A DNA stretch of 64,000 bases from Acinetobacter indicus CIP 110367 (GTDB lineage Bacteria; Pseudomonadota; Gammaproteobacteria; Pseudomonadales; Moraxellaceae). Of the stretch, positions 1 to 9,603 are shown piece by piece; position 1 is the stretch's first letter, and each line of letters starts with the position of its first letter. A model generated the notes under the pieces. The model searched no databases, had not been told where the DNA came from, and saw only the letters and a program-made list of their open reading frames with translations. A program made the position numbers and the translations under genes. Location of the stretch: assembly GCF_000488255.1 (NCBI RefSeq), contig NZ_KI530757.1:80539-144538 (forward strand). The letters run 5' to 3'.

Positions 1-2697
1 AAAACCGTAACAGGTACGACTGAAGCAAATGCGACAGTGACGGTAAGTTATAACGGTAAAGTGATTGGCACTGCAGTTGCAGGTACTGATGGCACATACA
101 GCGTGACCTTGGACAAGGTATATAACAATGGTGAGAAACTTGAAATTATTGCTAAAGATCAGGCGGATAATGCAGTAACGAAAAACTTATATGCTCCAAT
201 TGCTCAGTTAGAAAATGCAGATGCACACTTTGAATTAGCTGAAATATTTGAAACACGGACGGTATTGAAAGATGACATCGTCTATAGTCAGCAAGATCAA
301 AGCTCGATGTATATTTATGTTGATTTTGAAGTCACAGGTGAAAATGCGTCAATTATTCTCAGCTTAACAAACGCATCGGGCAGTATAAATGGTTCTTATA
401 ACTACAGTATCGACGGAAATGGAATAAGTTCTTCTGGTTCTAAAACAATTTCAAGCGTAGGTTCGGCTTCTCAGGAGCTGATTATTGCTGAAGGGTTAGC
501 GCCTGGTCATTACACTTTACAGCTCGAAGCATATTCATGGAATACAGATTTTAAGTTAGTTGTAAAACAAGAAAAACTCGTAAATGAATTGGTATTTGAG
601 GGCTATGAACCGGTAGTCGGGCATATTTTTGCTGATGTAAATGGAAAGGTTTCAGCCCCAGAAAGCTATATTTTAAAAGTGGGCAATCAAGAAATCAGAT
701 TTGAAAATGGTACGGGCAATGTTGAATCAATGACCTACCAAACAGAGCATGGTTATCTCATATTAAAAGCTGATGGTTCTTACACATATCAGTCAGGATG
801 GTCTCAATCTGGTTTAGATGCGAAAGGGCTAAATGATCAACTCAATATTGAAATTATCAGTATGGATGGTCAAACCCAAAGCGATTATAAGGTTTATATC
901 ACTACGGATATTACACCACCAGTAGCAGGTGAATTGATTTTTACTGGTTTAGATGATTCTGGTATCTCGGAGATTGATGGTATCACGAATGATTCATCAT
1001 TTGATTTGGCGATTCAAGGCAATGAGCTAAATAGTATAGTCGAGTATCAGTATTCAACAGATGGTGGTGTGACTTGGACTAAATTTGATTATCGGGGTGA
1101 AGGATTTAACTTCAATGAAGGTACATATAGCTTTAGAGCGAAAGTAACCGATTTTGTAGGGAATGAAAGCTACACTGATATCAAAACCATTACAGTTGAT
1201 TTGACAGCACCTGAGTTGCAATCTGTATTTAGTTATGATGCACAGAATGATCAAGTTATTTTTAATGCGCCAAAAGATGCATATGAGGTTTACAAATGGG
1301 TAAATAATCAATGGCAGGCTGTGAAGCTGAATAATACAGTGGGTTGGGATTCAGCGAAATATAAAGTCATTGCAACTGATGTTGCAGGAAATACAGCGGA
1401 GAAAATATTTAATATTGGTGAAGTTTCTGGAACCTATAAACCTGATTCTTCGATAGATGAAAATATTATTAAAGGTACAGAAGGAAGCGATTATCTCTAT
1501 GGTGGTGATCAAAATGATATATTAATTTCATATGGTGCTGGAGATCGTCTGTATGGGGGTAAAGGTGACGATACTCTAATTTATGGAGGAAACTCTAATC
1601 AATATATGCTTCTACAGGGTGGAGAGGGTATTGATACTTATATTATTGATAAAAAATTATTAACGAATGGTAGTTACATTAGTTTGTTAGATGGATTATT
1701 AACAGGGTCTAATAATGTTTTATTTTTAAAATCAGTATTACCCTATGAAGTATTTATAAAGCATAACTCTAGTGGATTTGAAATTACATTTAATGATTTA
1801 AGTGCAAAAATATCAGTGAGCTATGATCCTATTAATAGGATTTACTTTGATGATGGTACAGTGTGGGATCATGAATATATTAAATCCTTAGGTAAGTTGG
1901 TAGGCACTGAAGAAAATGATGAATTGTTAGCTGATTCTGAAATATATGTCATTGAAGGATTAGGCGGAGATGATTATTTAATTGGAGGAGAACAAGACGA
2001 CTTACTATATGGTGATGCTGGTGATGATACTCTTATCGCACTTGGAGGCACAGATAATTTATACGGTGGACAAGGTAATGATATCTTCATCGTAAGAGAA
2101 GGAATTCGAGCCACATTACGTGGTGATGAAGGTAGTAATACTTATGTGGTCAATAAAGATAATCTGAAAGGCTATGTACATATTTTGCCAGATTCTAATG
2201 CCAATGATACTTTAAAGTTAGAAGGTTTCAATATTAATGATGTAGTAGTTACCTCTAAATCAAATGATCTAGAAATTACATTTAATCAAAGTACAGGAAC
2301 AATTAATATTTATAATCAATTATCTTCTTATGGTGGAGGTGTTGACTTTATTGAATTTGATGACGGCACCATTTGGGATCGTGAAACAATCTTAAATAAA
2401 GTCAATGTGCCTCAATCTGCACTGTTCTCAATTAGTGAAGAATCTTTACTTGATGTATTGAGTGTAGAGGATGCTGAATTATTCGATCATTCTGCTGAAG
2501 GGATGTTGTTGAATGAGAACTCAGTGGCATCATTGCTCAGTGAATCAGCGCATAATGAAATTGACTTAACTCCATTTGTTGATGATGTAACTGCAACGAC
2601 TGTATCAGCATCGGGTGTTGATGCCGCTACATTAGTTAGTAATTATCGAGTAGATGTGTATGATGATCTGTTGATGCCAAATACAATGAGCATCTAA
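1..2697 (+). CDS. C-terminal part of a giant Ig-like/RTX adhesin (Bap/BLP-like), 5' end outside window
   Basis: The frame is open from base 1, so only the last 898 residues are present. In order: the end of a bacterial Ig-like repeat (GTTEANATVTVSYNG), a beta-rich stretch at about residues 80-190, a VCBS-like segment containing LKADGSYTYQS, another Ig-like module (GVTWTKFDYRG), then two blocks of RTX calcium-binding nonapeptides (bases about 1470-1630 with LYGGKGDDTL, and about 1945-2090 with LYGGQGNDIF). Each block is followed by a haemolysin-related motif (YFDDGTVWD, EFDDGTIWD). The acidic, uncharged-ended C-terminus fits a type I secretion signal. Such proteins are secreted surface adhesins that act in biofilm formation. 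The family is clear from the repeats; equivalence to Bap or a BLP is inference because the N-terminus is missing. Confidence 0.85.
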   Translation, partial: KTVTGTTEANATVTVSYNGKVIGTAVAGTDGTYSVTLDKVYNNGEKLEIIAKDQADNAVTKNLYAPIAQLENADAHFELAEIFETRTVLKDDIVYSQQDQSSMYIYVDFEVTGENASIILSLTNASGSINGSYNYSIDGNGISSSGSKTISSVGSASQELIIAEGLAPGHYTLQLEAYSWNTDFKLVVKQEKLVNELVFEGYEPVVGHIFADVNGKVSAPESYILKVGNQEIRFENGTGNVESMTYQTEHGYLILKADGSYTYQSGWSQSGLDAKGLNDQLNIEIISMDGQTQSDYKVYITTDITPPVAGELIFTGLDDSGISEIDGITNDSSFDLAIQGNELNSIVEYQYSTDGGVTWTKFDYRGEGFNFNEGTYSFRAKVTDFVGNESYTDIKTITVDLTAPELQSVFSYDAQNDQVIFNAPKDAYEVYKWVNNQWQAVKLNNTVGWDSAKYKVIATDVAGNTAEKIFNIGEVSGTYKPDSSIDENIIKGTEGSDYLYGGDQNDILISYGAGDRLYGGKGDDTLIYGGNSNQYMLLQGGEGIDTYIIDKKLLTNGSYISLLDGLLTGSNNVLFLKSVLPYEVFIKHNSSGFEITFNDLSAKISVSYDPINRIYFDDGTVWDHEYIKSLGKLVGTEENDELLADSEIYVIEGLGGDDYLIGGEQDDLLYGDAGDDTLIALGGTDNLYGGQGNDIFIVREGIRATLRGDEGSNTYVVNKDNLKGYVHILPDSNANDTLKLEGFNINDVVVTSKSNDLEITFNQSTGTINIYNQLSSYGGGVDFIEFDDGTIWDRETILNKVNVPQSALFSISEESLLDVLSVEDAELFDHSAEGMLLNENSVASLLSESAHNEIDLTPFVDDVTATTVSASGVDAATLVSNYRVDVYDDLLMPNTMSI

Positions 2698-2777
2698 TAT
2701 TGGTCAGTTTTAAGTAACCCGAATCCTGCTTAAGCCGATGATTCCATAATTTGAATTGTACTAGCTCAAACCTGATC

Positions 2778-3912
2778 TGACAGTTACCCATTTTTTATTG
2801 TGCCTGTCAGGTTAAATTTGAGCTAAATTCTTCTCAGCCCAAATCCGTTTTCCATCAAGTAAAGTTTCAAGTGGTGTACGACCACAGCACATTTTTCCTT
2901 GATGAGTCCGTTCAGTATTATAGAATTTCAGCCAATCGTCTAGATCAACTTGTAATTCTTCCAATGAGCTATAAAGCTTCTTCCTAAACGTAATTTGATA
3001 GAACTCCTGCAAAATCGTCTTATGGAAACGCTCACAGATACCATTTGTTTGCGGCGAAGCTGCTTTTGTCTTCGTGTGATCAATATCATTAACTGCCAGA
3101 TACAACTCATAGTCATGTTGTTCTACCTTACCGCAATACTCAGTACCTCTGTCTGTGAGGATGCGAAGCATTGGTAAGTCCTGAGATTGATAGAATGGCA
3201 ACACACGATCATTGAGTAAATCAGCCGCTGTAATCGGTGTTTTTGTTGTATAGAGCTTGCAATGAACGACCTTGCTATAAGTGTCGATGAATGTTTGTTG
3301 ATAGATTCGTCCAACACCTTTGAGATTCCCGACATAAAAGGTGTCTTGCGCGCCTAAATAGCCTGGATGAGCTGTTTCGATTTCACCACAAGCAACGTCA
3401 TCCTCATGCTTACGTTCAAGTGCCGCAATCTGCTGATCATTTAATTCAATACCATCCTGTGCCACTTTAGCCTCAAGTGCTTTTAAACGCTTCTTAAAGT
3501 TTTCTAAATCATGACGAAGCCATATAGAGCGAACCCCACTCCCTGAAACGAATACACCCTTCTTGCGTAATTCATTACTCGTACGGTGCTGACCATATGC
3601 GGGATATTGAATTGCGAAATCAATAACAGCCTGTTCAGTAGTATCATCTACACGGTTTTTTAAATTTGGTACTCGACGGGACTTATTAATCAGTGCGTCA
3701 ATATCACCAGACTTCACTAATTCCTGATAGCGATAAAATGTATCTCTTGAAACCCCCATCACTTTGCATGCTCTGGATACATTCTGAAGCTCTTCAGCTA
3801 AATTAAGCAGACCTACTTTGTGTTTAATGATTTGATTGTTAGTATGCAACATAAGAAAGTTACCTTTGTTTGATTAAGATTTCGACACCTTTATCAAAAT
3901 GGGTAACTTTCT
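2778..3912 (-). mobile_element. IS481-family-like insertion sequence (approximate ends)
   Basis: A complete transposase gene lies between short inverted ends that share AGTTACCCATTTT (2782-2794 on the + strand, matched in reverse near 3896-3911). No target duplication could be recognised, so the outer limits are uncertain by several bases. The left end also holds a long imperfect inverted repeat: AGCTCAAA..CTGACAG near 2763-2782 pairs with CTGTCAG..TTTGAGCT near 2802-2824. That may be a hairpin at the IS tip. It lies just downstream of the adhesin stop codon without disrupting it. Confidence 0.6.
2812..3852 (-). CDS. IS481-family DDE transposase
   Basis: 346 residues, a usual length for the family. 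An N-terminal helix-turn-helix region (VSRACKVMGVSRDTFYRYQ) is followed by an rve-type DDE core: Asp in QQTFIDTYSKV, Asp in LRILTDRGTEYCG, and Glu in SPQTNGICERFHKT. The C-terminus carries the typical YNTERTHQG motif. It would bind the IS ends and catalyse strand transfer. The frame is intact, so it may still be functional. No overlap with host genes. Confidence 0.85.
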   Translation of the reverse strand: MLHTNNQIIKHKVGLLNLAEELQNVSRACKVMGVSRDTFYRYQELVKSGDIDALINKSRRVPNLKNRVDDTTEQAVIDFAIQYPAYGQHRTSNELRKKGVFVSGSGVRSIWLRHDLENFKKRLKALEAKVAQDGIELNDQQIAALERKHEDDVACGEIETAHPGYLGAQDTFYVGNLKGVGRIYQQTFIDTYSKVVHCKLYTTKTPITAADLLNDRVLPFYQSQDLPMLRILTDRGTEYCGKVEQHDYELYLAVNDIDHTKTKAASPQTNGICERFHKTILQEFYQITFRKKLYSSLEELQVDLDDWLKFYNTERTHQGKMCCGRTPLETLLDGKRIWAEKNLAQI

Positions 3913-4180
3913 CTTTTTCAAGAAGAATGTACGATCAAGTCTGAACTAATACATTTGAATTATTGGCTTATTCCTTCCGATGGGTTAATTGATATGCACA
4001 TAACGAAGCATATATTCCGCTAAGGAATCCATGAATACTACGTGCTCTACTCGTTACTAAATTGTATTGACCTTTCAATAAGCTAAATAACCCGAATCGC
4101 GGATAAGAAATGGACTTGAAAAACAGAAGGACTACAGCCATCAGTTGAGTTACCACACAAAACCCACAACTCTAGTCCCG
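3913..4180. other. Unassigned spacer between two IS-derived pieces
   Basis: No convincing gene. A 62-codon minus-strand frame (3968-4156) contains RARSIHGFLSGIYASLCAYQ, which looks protein-like. It has no recognisable family or start signal and could be the tail of an older element. Confidence 0.3.
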
Positions 4181-4429
4181 ATGTTCAATAGTACTGAATT
4201 ATTCTGTGTAATTGATGATTTCTTTCTTAAATTTGAAGCAACCTACTGGAAATTCCTCGTATCTTTGAAATCATCTTTATCGCCATTTGGTATAAGTGTT
4301 CTCACTTCAATAATTTCAAAGCATTTTTTTCATAGCTGAAACAGGATAAAAGTCATTTATTTAAAAACTTACCTTGTTATCAACGCATGATTCACCTGAT
4401 TAATATGCACCAATTGGCCCTACACGCTT
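4181..4429 (+). pseudogene. IS982-family transposase relic, N-terminal piece
   Basis: Starts with MFNSTELFCVIDDFFLKFEA, the N-terminus typical of Acinetobacter IS982-family transposases. An internal deletion and frame changes follow. Continuing in other frames, FIAIWYKCSHFNNFKAFF and then LINMHQLALHAL can be read, with a stop between them. The sequence ends abruptly at 4429, where the IS3-family element begins, and the remaining two thirds of the transposase is not found in the window. Non-functional. Confidence 0.7.
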
Positions 4430-4467
4430 TGAACCGTACCGGGTTTGTCGGAGACTTTTTATTTAAG

Positions 4468-5370
4468 TTAGGCCACCTGACCTAACGGGTTAATCTTATC
4501 ATAGTACATTGCTTCAAACTCAAAAGGCGATACATAACCCAGTGCACTGTGTACACGCTTTTTATTGAACCAATCTACCCAGTTTAGTGTCGCAAGTTGT
4601 ACATCTGCTAAACCTTGCCAATCTGCTTTTAGATATTCAATCACCTCTGTTTTGTATAAGCCATTCACCGTTTCAGCCAAAGCATTATCGTATGAATCAC
4701 CAGTCGTACCGACTGATGCTCGTAAATTTGCTGCTTCTAAACGATGGGTATAACGAATGGAAAGATATTGCACACCTCTGTCGGAATGATGAATCACATT
4801 CTTTGGCATGCCTCGATCATGTAATGCTTGCTCTAATGCATCGAGCACCATATCGGTATTCATTCGTGTAGATACTTTCCAACCAACAATTGCTCGTGAG
4901 AACACATCAATAATAAAGGCGGTATAGACCCAGCCTGAATGAGTTTGAATATACGTAAAGTCACTGACCCACAGTTGGTCAGGATGATCAGCAGTAAAAT
5001 TACGTTTCACTAAATCATCTGCTCGTTTTTGGTCATCTCGGCTACGGGTGGTTTGTTTGTTCTTACCTCGCCAAACACCTTGTATACCTAGCTTTTTCAT
5101 TAATCGAGCAACAGTACAGCGTGCAATAATATAGCCTTCACGTTTCAGTTTTTGCCAGACTTTACGTACACCATACCGACCTGAACTTTCCTTCCAAATT
5201 CGTTTAATCTCCTCAGCATGATGCAAGTCATGTAAATCTCGCTTTGCTCGATGTTCTGGATTTTCGCAGAGATCTAGAGTCCGGTAATAGGTTGAGGGTG
5301 CGATCGGTAAAATTCTACAAATCGCCTCGACTCCGTACAGCTCTTTATTATTATGGATAAAATCCACCAT
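4468..5370 (-). CDS. IS3-family transposase OrfB (DDE catalytic part)
   Basis: 300 residues with an HTH_21 region followed by an rve integrase core: Asp in LWVSDFTYIQT, Asp in VIHHSDRGVQY, and Glu in YDNALAETVNGLYK. The ATG overlaps the orfA stop by one base (TAATG). As in other IS3 elements, the active enzyme is probably an OrfAB fusion made by -1 frameshifting. A T_TTT_TTC slippery string lies in orfA at 5403-5409, and the -1 frame stays open into orfB. Confidence 0.92.
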   Translation of the reverse strand: MVDFIHNNKELYGVEAICRILPIAPSTYYRTLDLCENPEHRAKRDLHDLHHAEEIKRIWKESSGRYGVRKVWQKLKREGYIIARCTVARLMKKLGIQGVWRGKNKQTTRSRDDQKRADDLVKRNFTADHPDQLWVSDFTYIQTHSGWVYTAFIIDVFSRAIVGWKVSTRMNTDMVLDALEQALHDRGMPKNVIHHSDRGVQYLSIRYTHRLEAANLRASVGTTGDSYDNALAETVNGLYKTEVIEYLKADWQGLADVQLATLNWVDWFNKKRVHSALGYVSPFEFEAMYYDKINPLGQVA

Positions 5371-5687
5371 TATTTGTGTGGGCGGTCGAGCTCCGCCTGG
5401 GCGAAAAAAGCGGCTGCTTTACGTAGAATTTCATTGGCACGTTTTAATTCTTTAATTTCACGTTCCATTTGCTTCATTTTTTCTTGGTCAGATATCTGTT
5501 GTACTTTGGCAGGATTTAGTTGATCCATATGCTTTAAATACCAAACACGCAATGTTTCAGGAGTACAACCGATTTTAGGCGCAATAGCTGTGATTGCTGC
5601 CCAAGTAGAAGGATAATCTTTTTCAGATTCAATTAGTAATTGAACCGCTCTTTCTCTAATTTCGGGGGTATAGTTTGGTTTTTTCAT
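5370..5687 (-). CDS. IS3-family transposase OrfA (DNA-binding part)
   Basis: 105 residues: an HTH_Tnp_1-type helix-turn-helix (TPEIRERAVQLLIESEKDYP ... GCTPETLRVWYLK) followed by a coiled-coil segment rich in Lys/Glu/Leu (EKMKQMEREIKELKRANEIL), as in IS3-family OrfA proteins. It overlaps orfB by one base and holds the likely frameshift site near its 3' end. The sequence is closest in character to the IS51-type group, but this is from memory. Confidence 0.9.
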   Translation of the reverse strand: MKKPNYTPEIRERAVQLLIESEKDYPSTWAAITAIAPKIGCTPETLRVWYLKHMDQLNPAKVQQISDQEKMKQMEREIKELKRANEILRKAAAFFAQAELDRPHK

Positions 5688-5737
5688 CGGAATAGTCTCT
5701 CAGAATATTGAGTCTCCGACAAACCCGGTACGGTTCA

Positions 5738-6539
5738 AGTTATAGTAATGCTGCCATTCGGCTAGCTTGTCTTGGATATCTTCAAAATTAATATCGACAG
5801 TAGCGTAGAACTCAGATTTATCAGTCTTTTGAGAACGCTCTACCTTGCCATTCAAATGAGGTGAACCTGGTTTATTTGGCCTAAATTTGATTCCATGCTG
5901 CATCAATTTTTTCTGTACTTTTTCAGCAAAAAATTCCCGCCCACGATCGGTCTGTATTCGTTGTATGGGAAAAGGCATTTCTTCAATTACGCAGTCTAAA
6001 AAGTCGAGCGTATTCGCCGCTGTTCGGCGTTTATATACCCTTAAAACGCGATATCGTGTGCAGTCATCGATAGATGTGTACTGATATAGCCCAGGACCCA
6101 GTTTACAGGTATCCATTTGAATTCTATCGCCTGGTAATGGGCGTTCATAACGAATGAAATCTACTTTACGACGGAATTTTTTAATCGGTTTGACTTGATG
6201 GGTGGATAGTACTTTATGGATAGTCGCTAAGGACAACGAGACTCCGTGCAGCCTCATCAATTCTGTTTGCAAACGTCGAGCACCCAGATTTCTAGCCGAG
6301 CGAATTTCCAATATTAAGGCTTCTAGCTCAGCATTGATTTTAGTATTTGGAGATTTTAAGGGGCGTTTACTCTGACTACTTAATCCATCAATACCTTGCT
6401 CAGAATATCGTTTCCACCACTTGCGTAATGTTGGTCTAGAAATGCCACATCTCCGACAGACTAGGCCAGCATCATTGGTCTCTTCAAATAATTTAACCCA
6501 TACGAGTCTTTGTTGAATTTCTCTGTTCATAGACACCAA
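5738..6539 (-). pseudogene. IS481-type transposase relic, C-terminus lost to the IS3 element
   Basis: The reading frame starts near 6539 or 6530 (MNREIQQRLVWVKL). It has an HTH (LVCRRCGISRPTLRKWWKRY) and an rve core: Asp in RIQMDTCKLG, Asp in QTDRGREFF, and Glu in LNGKVERSQK. It reads WQHYYNLN and then runs into the IS3 inverted repeat, which supplies an artificial tail. About 40-60 C-terminal residues of the normal protein and the matching IS end are absent. The other end, near 6540-6575, has a short inverted repeat (CATAGACA..TGTCTATG) and abuts truncated istB. Confidence 0.75.
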
Positions 6540-6548
6540 TTATATTGA

Positions 6549-7123
<575 letters not shown>

Positions 7124-7433
7124 TGGTTTTAATTACCATTAAATTACCATTAAAAAAGATCAAATTTGAGCATTGTTATTGTAATAATCAACTATACTCA
7201 TCCCTACTGTATTCATTGTAATCTGCTATGTGAACATCATAATAGAAACATGATATTTTTTGCCAACTCACAAATATAGCTAACTAATAGTGAGTATCTA
7301 ATCGAGGAGGAAAATTTGAAACTTTCAATAATAAATAAACTTTAAAAACAAGGAAAAAATGATACCTCCTGCCATATTCAAAAACTCTAAATATACGTGA
7401 ATATTGCTGTATTATTTTTATTCAATAGCACAC
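7124..7433. promoter_or_regulatory. Leader region of the recombinase trio operon
   Basis: AT-rich, about 310 bp, with no annotated-size gene. A TATACT -10-like box lies near 7190. A very strong ribosome-binding sequence (GAGGAGG, 7304-7310) precedes TTG at 7316, which opens a nine-codon frame ending in TAA. AGGAGG (7305-7310) is exactly complementary to CCTCCT (7365-7370), which sits in another very short frame started by ATG at 7360. Translation or mRNA folding control of the downstream operon is possible but unproven. Confidence 0.3.
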
Positions 7434-8108
7434 ATGGATCTGACATCTGAACTACTTTTGAAGTTTCCAGCAACACAGATAAGTACTCTAAAAAATTTCA
7501 AAAAAAGCAGAATCACCATTCATCCACAAGCGTATGGTTTCAACTTATGCTACTTAAATATGTTTAAAAATCTCACTGCAGATTTAGATATTTCTAATCG
7601 CATAAAAGAACTCCATGTGTGGAAAACTTCAGAATTTGATGGCTACTCCATTTTCAATAATATTCACTTATATCTTAGCTATTTAAAGCAAGATATTAAT
7701 GAAGTCACTTTAATTATTCACAATCAACAATCTTTTTCAGATGATGAGTTAGCATTTCTGATGGAGTTATGCAGTCGTGAATTTATTCAATTCATCAAAT
7801 CTACAAAATTTGACATTAAGCCTTTGAACCCACGAAAAACATTGCACTTGATTAATACACATCTTTCACGTCAAACACTATTAACTCTTAACAAAGAATC
7901 ATCTTTGAAGCCACACCATCAAATGAGCCTAGAGTTACTTGCACACTTGCTTTCATGCTCTCGAAACCAACTCAATCAGCGGATGAAAAAGATCAAGCAA
8001 GAACGTACACAGATTTTTAATGAATTATCATTACACAGCAGATGTGTAAAAGATCTCTTAGATCACTCAAATAGCGATCTGAGTGCAGAAAAAATTTGGA
8101 GATCTTAA
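7434..8108 (+). CDS. Recombinase-trio gene 1: small protein of unknown function, possibly DNA-binding
   Basis: 224 residues from the ATG at 7434 (an in-frame TTG at 7404 would add ten residues; neither has a strong ribosome-binding site). No family recognised. The C-terminal third (LLAHLLSCSRNQLNQRMKKI) has the spacing of a helix-turn-helix, and the protein is rich in Leu, Lys and Asn. Its stop codon is immediately followed by the ATG of gene 2 (8109), whose GGAG ribosome-binding site lies in the end of this gene, so the two are probably translationally coupled. By position it may be an accessory DNA-binding or directionality protein for the two recombinase-like proteins; this is inference. 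Confidence 0.6.
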   Translation: MDLTSELLLKFPATQISTLKNFKKSRITIHPQAYGFNLCYLNMFKNLTADLDISNRIKELHVWKTSEFDGYSIFNNIHLYLSYLKQDINEVTLIIHNQQSFSDDELAFLMELCSREFIQFIKSTKFDIKPLNPRKTLHLINTHLSRQTLLTLNKESSLKPHHQMSLELLAHLLSCSRNQLNQRMKKIKQERTQIFNELSLHSRCVKDLLDHSNSDLSAEKIWRS

Positions 8109-8473
8109 ATGTCTAATGATCTAAACGAACATTTTGATTTACCAATGATTTCAATTAAAAGAACAATTGAAAAATTGTTCGGTGATGAGCAATTTGAACG
8201 TGCACAACATATCAACTTTGTGATTGAACTATTGTCTTCTCAACAGACTGACAACTATCTAGATGGTCTCAATCTCGATTGCTTTGACATCGATGTAGAA
8301 TTTCAGTCAAATCTGCCCAAACCTTCAGTAATCTCTTTTTCTAAAAAAGTTAAGATCAGTGATCTACCGATTACTTCATATGTCAATTCAATTTCGCAAT
8401 TATCTGAATCGCAGACGCATGCAAAAAATTGGAATATTCTAGTTTTAAAAGCAGCCTCTGTACACGACAAATT

Positions 8474-9564
8474 TCACAGAACCCTTATCCTATCAGGATT
8501 CTGCTTTCTTAAAATTGCCAAAATTTCCTTAAACTCTTCTTTTTTCCCAAAACCAATTAAACGCTGAATCGCCATTTGAACATAGTCTAAACCATAGCGA
8601 AATAAACTCATTGAGAGTCGTCCATGCTTCTTTATTTTTATCGCTTTTTTTTGATTATGTTGCCATTCACCCGTTAAGTAACACCAACAGAAGCTTATAG
8701 CTAACACCGCAATCAATTTTTTCACTCGTCTAGGGTCTGTCAAGCGCGTATTTTCAAGATTAAACCCGCGTCCTTTGAGACAACTGAATAAGGTTTCAAT
8801 TTCCCAGCGTAATGCATAATCCTGAATAGCATTGGCATTAAACTGAGGAGAAACGACGAGTAAAAGCTCTCCATTTTCTAACTGTAGTGCACTTATATAT
8901 AGTTTCACCCGACCAACCAAAATCCGTCGTTTACGACATTCAATTTGACCAACTTTAAGATGGCGAAATAAATCACTAATTTTATGATTCTTTCCTAAAT
9001 GATTGGTGACAATGAAGTTTTTTTAACACGAATGCAGAAGTTGATGTCTTGTTCAATTAACCATGTAAACCACTGCTCACCGATAAACTCTCTGTCTGCG
9101 AACACATTCACAATACGGTCTTTACCAAAAATGGCTATAAAGCGTTGAATCAAAGCAATACGCTCTTTCGTATCTGAATTTCCACGTTTATTAAGCAATG
9201 TCCAAAGGATAGGTATCGCTATTCCACGATAAACGATTGCGAGCATCAGGATATTAATATTTCGTTTTCCCCATTTCCAATTGGTTCTATCTAAAGTCAG
9301 TTGCACTTGGTCGAATGAAAACATATTGAAAATCAACTGAGAAATTTGACGATAATCAAAATACTGACCTGCAAAGAAGCGCTGCATACGTCGATAAAAT
9401 GATTGTGGTAAACACTTGATGGGCAAGGCTTTAGATGCAGAAGAAAGATTACATGTTTGCTTTAAAATAATCACAAGCATGATGAGCGCAAAGCACTTTA
9501 AATGTGACTTGTTCCATTTTAGAGATTTGTTTAAGATAAGATATAACTCATTGAGATGTGTCAT
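8474..9564 (-). CDS. ISAba1 transposase, read in two frames
   Basis: The N-terminal frame (9564 to 8995) gives 189 residues starting MTHLNELYLILNKSLK, with the first DDE Asp in QLTLDRTNWKWG and the second in VFADREFIG. The catalytic Glu lies in the other frame (LRWEIETLFSCLKG), which continues to the stop near 8474. The switch occurs at a run of seven T on the + strand (9018-9024, A7 in the mRNA). ISAba1 is normally described with two ORFs, so this may be programmed slippage and not damage. It catalyses cut-and-paste transposition. Confidence 0.85.
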
Positions 9565-9575
9565 AGTATTCGTCG

Positions 9576-9603
9576 TTAGAAAACAATTATTGTGACATTA
9601 TTT
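9576..9603 (+). promoter_or_regulatory. ISAba1 outward promoter
   Basis: TTAGAA (9576-9581) and TTATTT (9598-9603) with a 16-bp spacer match the known outward promoter of ISAba1 that activates blaOXA and ampC genes. Here it points rightward into the 3' part of recombinase gene 2 and into gene 3. Confidence 0.85.

Larger units (their letters stand above)
4430..5737 (-). mobile_element. IS3-family insertion sequence, copy 1 (1308 bp)
   Basis: Bounded by perfect inverted repeats TGAACCGTACCGGGTTTGTC at 4430 and its complement ending at 5737. It contains overlapping orfA and orfB on the minus strand. A second copy, identical in length and in both proteins, lies inverted at 25083-26390. The flanks (ACGCTT on the left, AGTTAT on the right) show no target duplication. 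The left side is an IS982 fragment and the right side an unrelated IS481-type fragment. The copy therefore sits at a rearrangement junction and is not a simple insertion. Confidence 0.92.

Noticed and set aside
2700..3912. Target duplication for the first IS481-like element
   Set aside because: Candidate ends do not give equal flanking sequences, so no duplication is claimed.
3968..4156. 62-codon minus-strand frame with a protein-like string
   Set aside because: No recognisable family, start signal or neighbours. Kept only as part of an unassigned spacer.
8995..9564. Treating the two ISAba1 frames as a dead transposase
   Set aside because: ISAba1 is normally annotated with two frames, and the switch at an A7 run may be programmed. 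Not taken as proof of inactivation.
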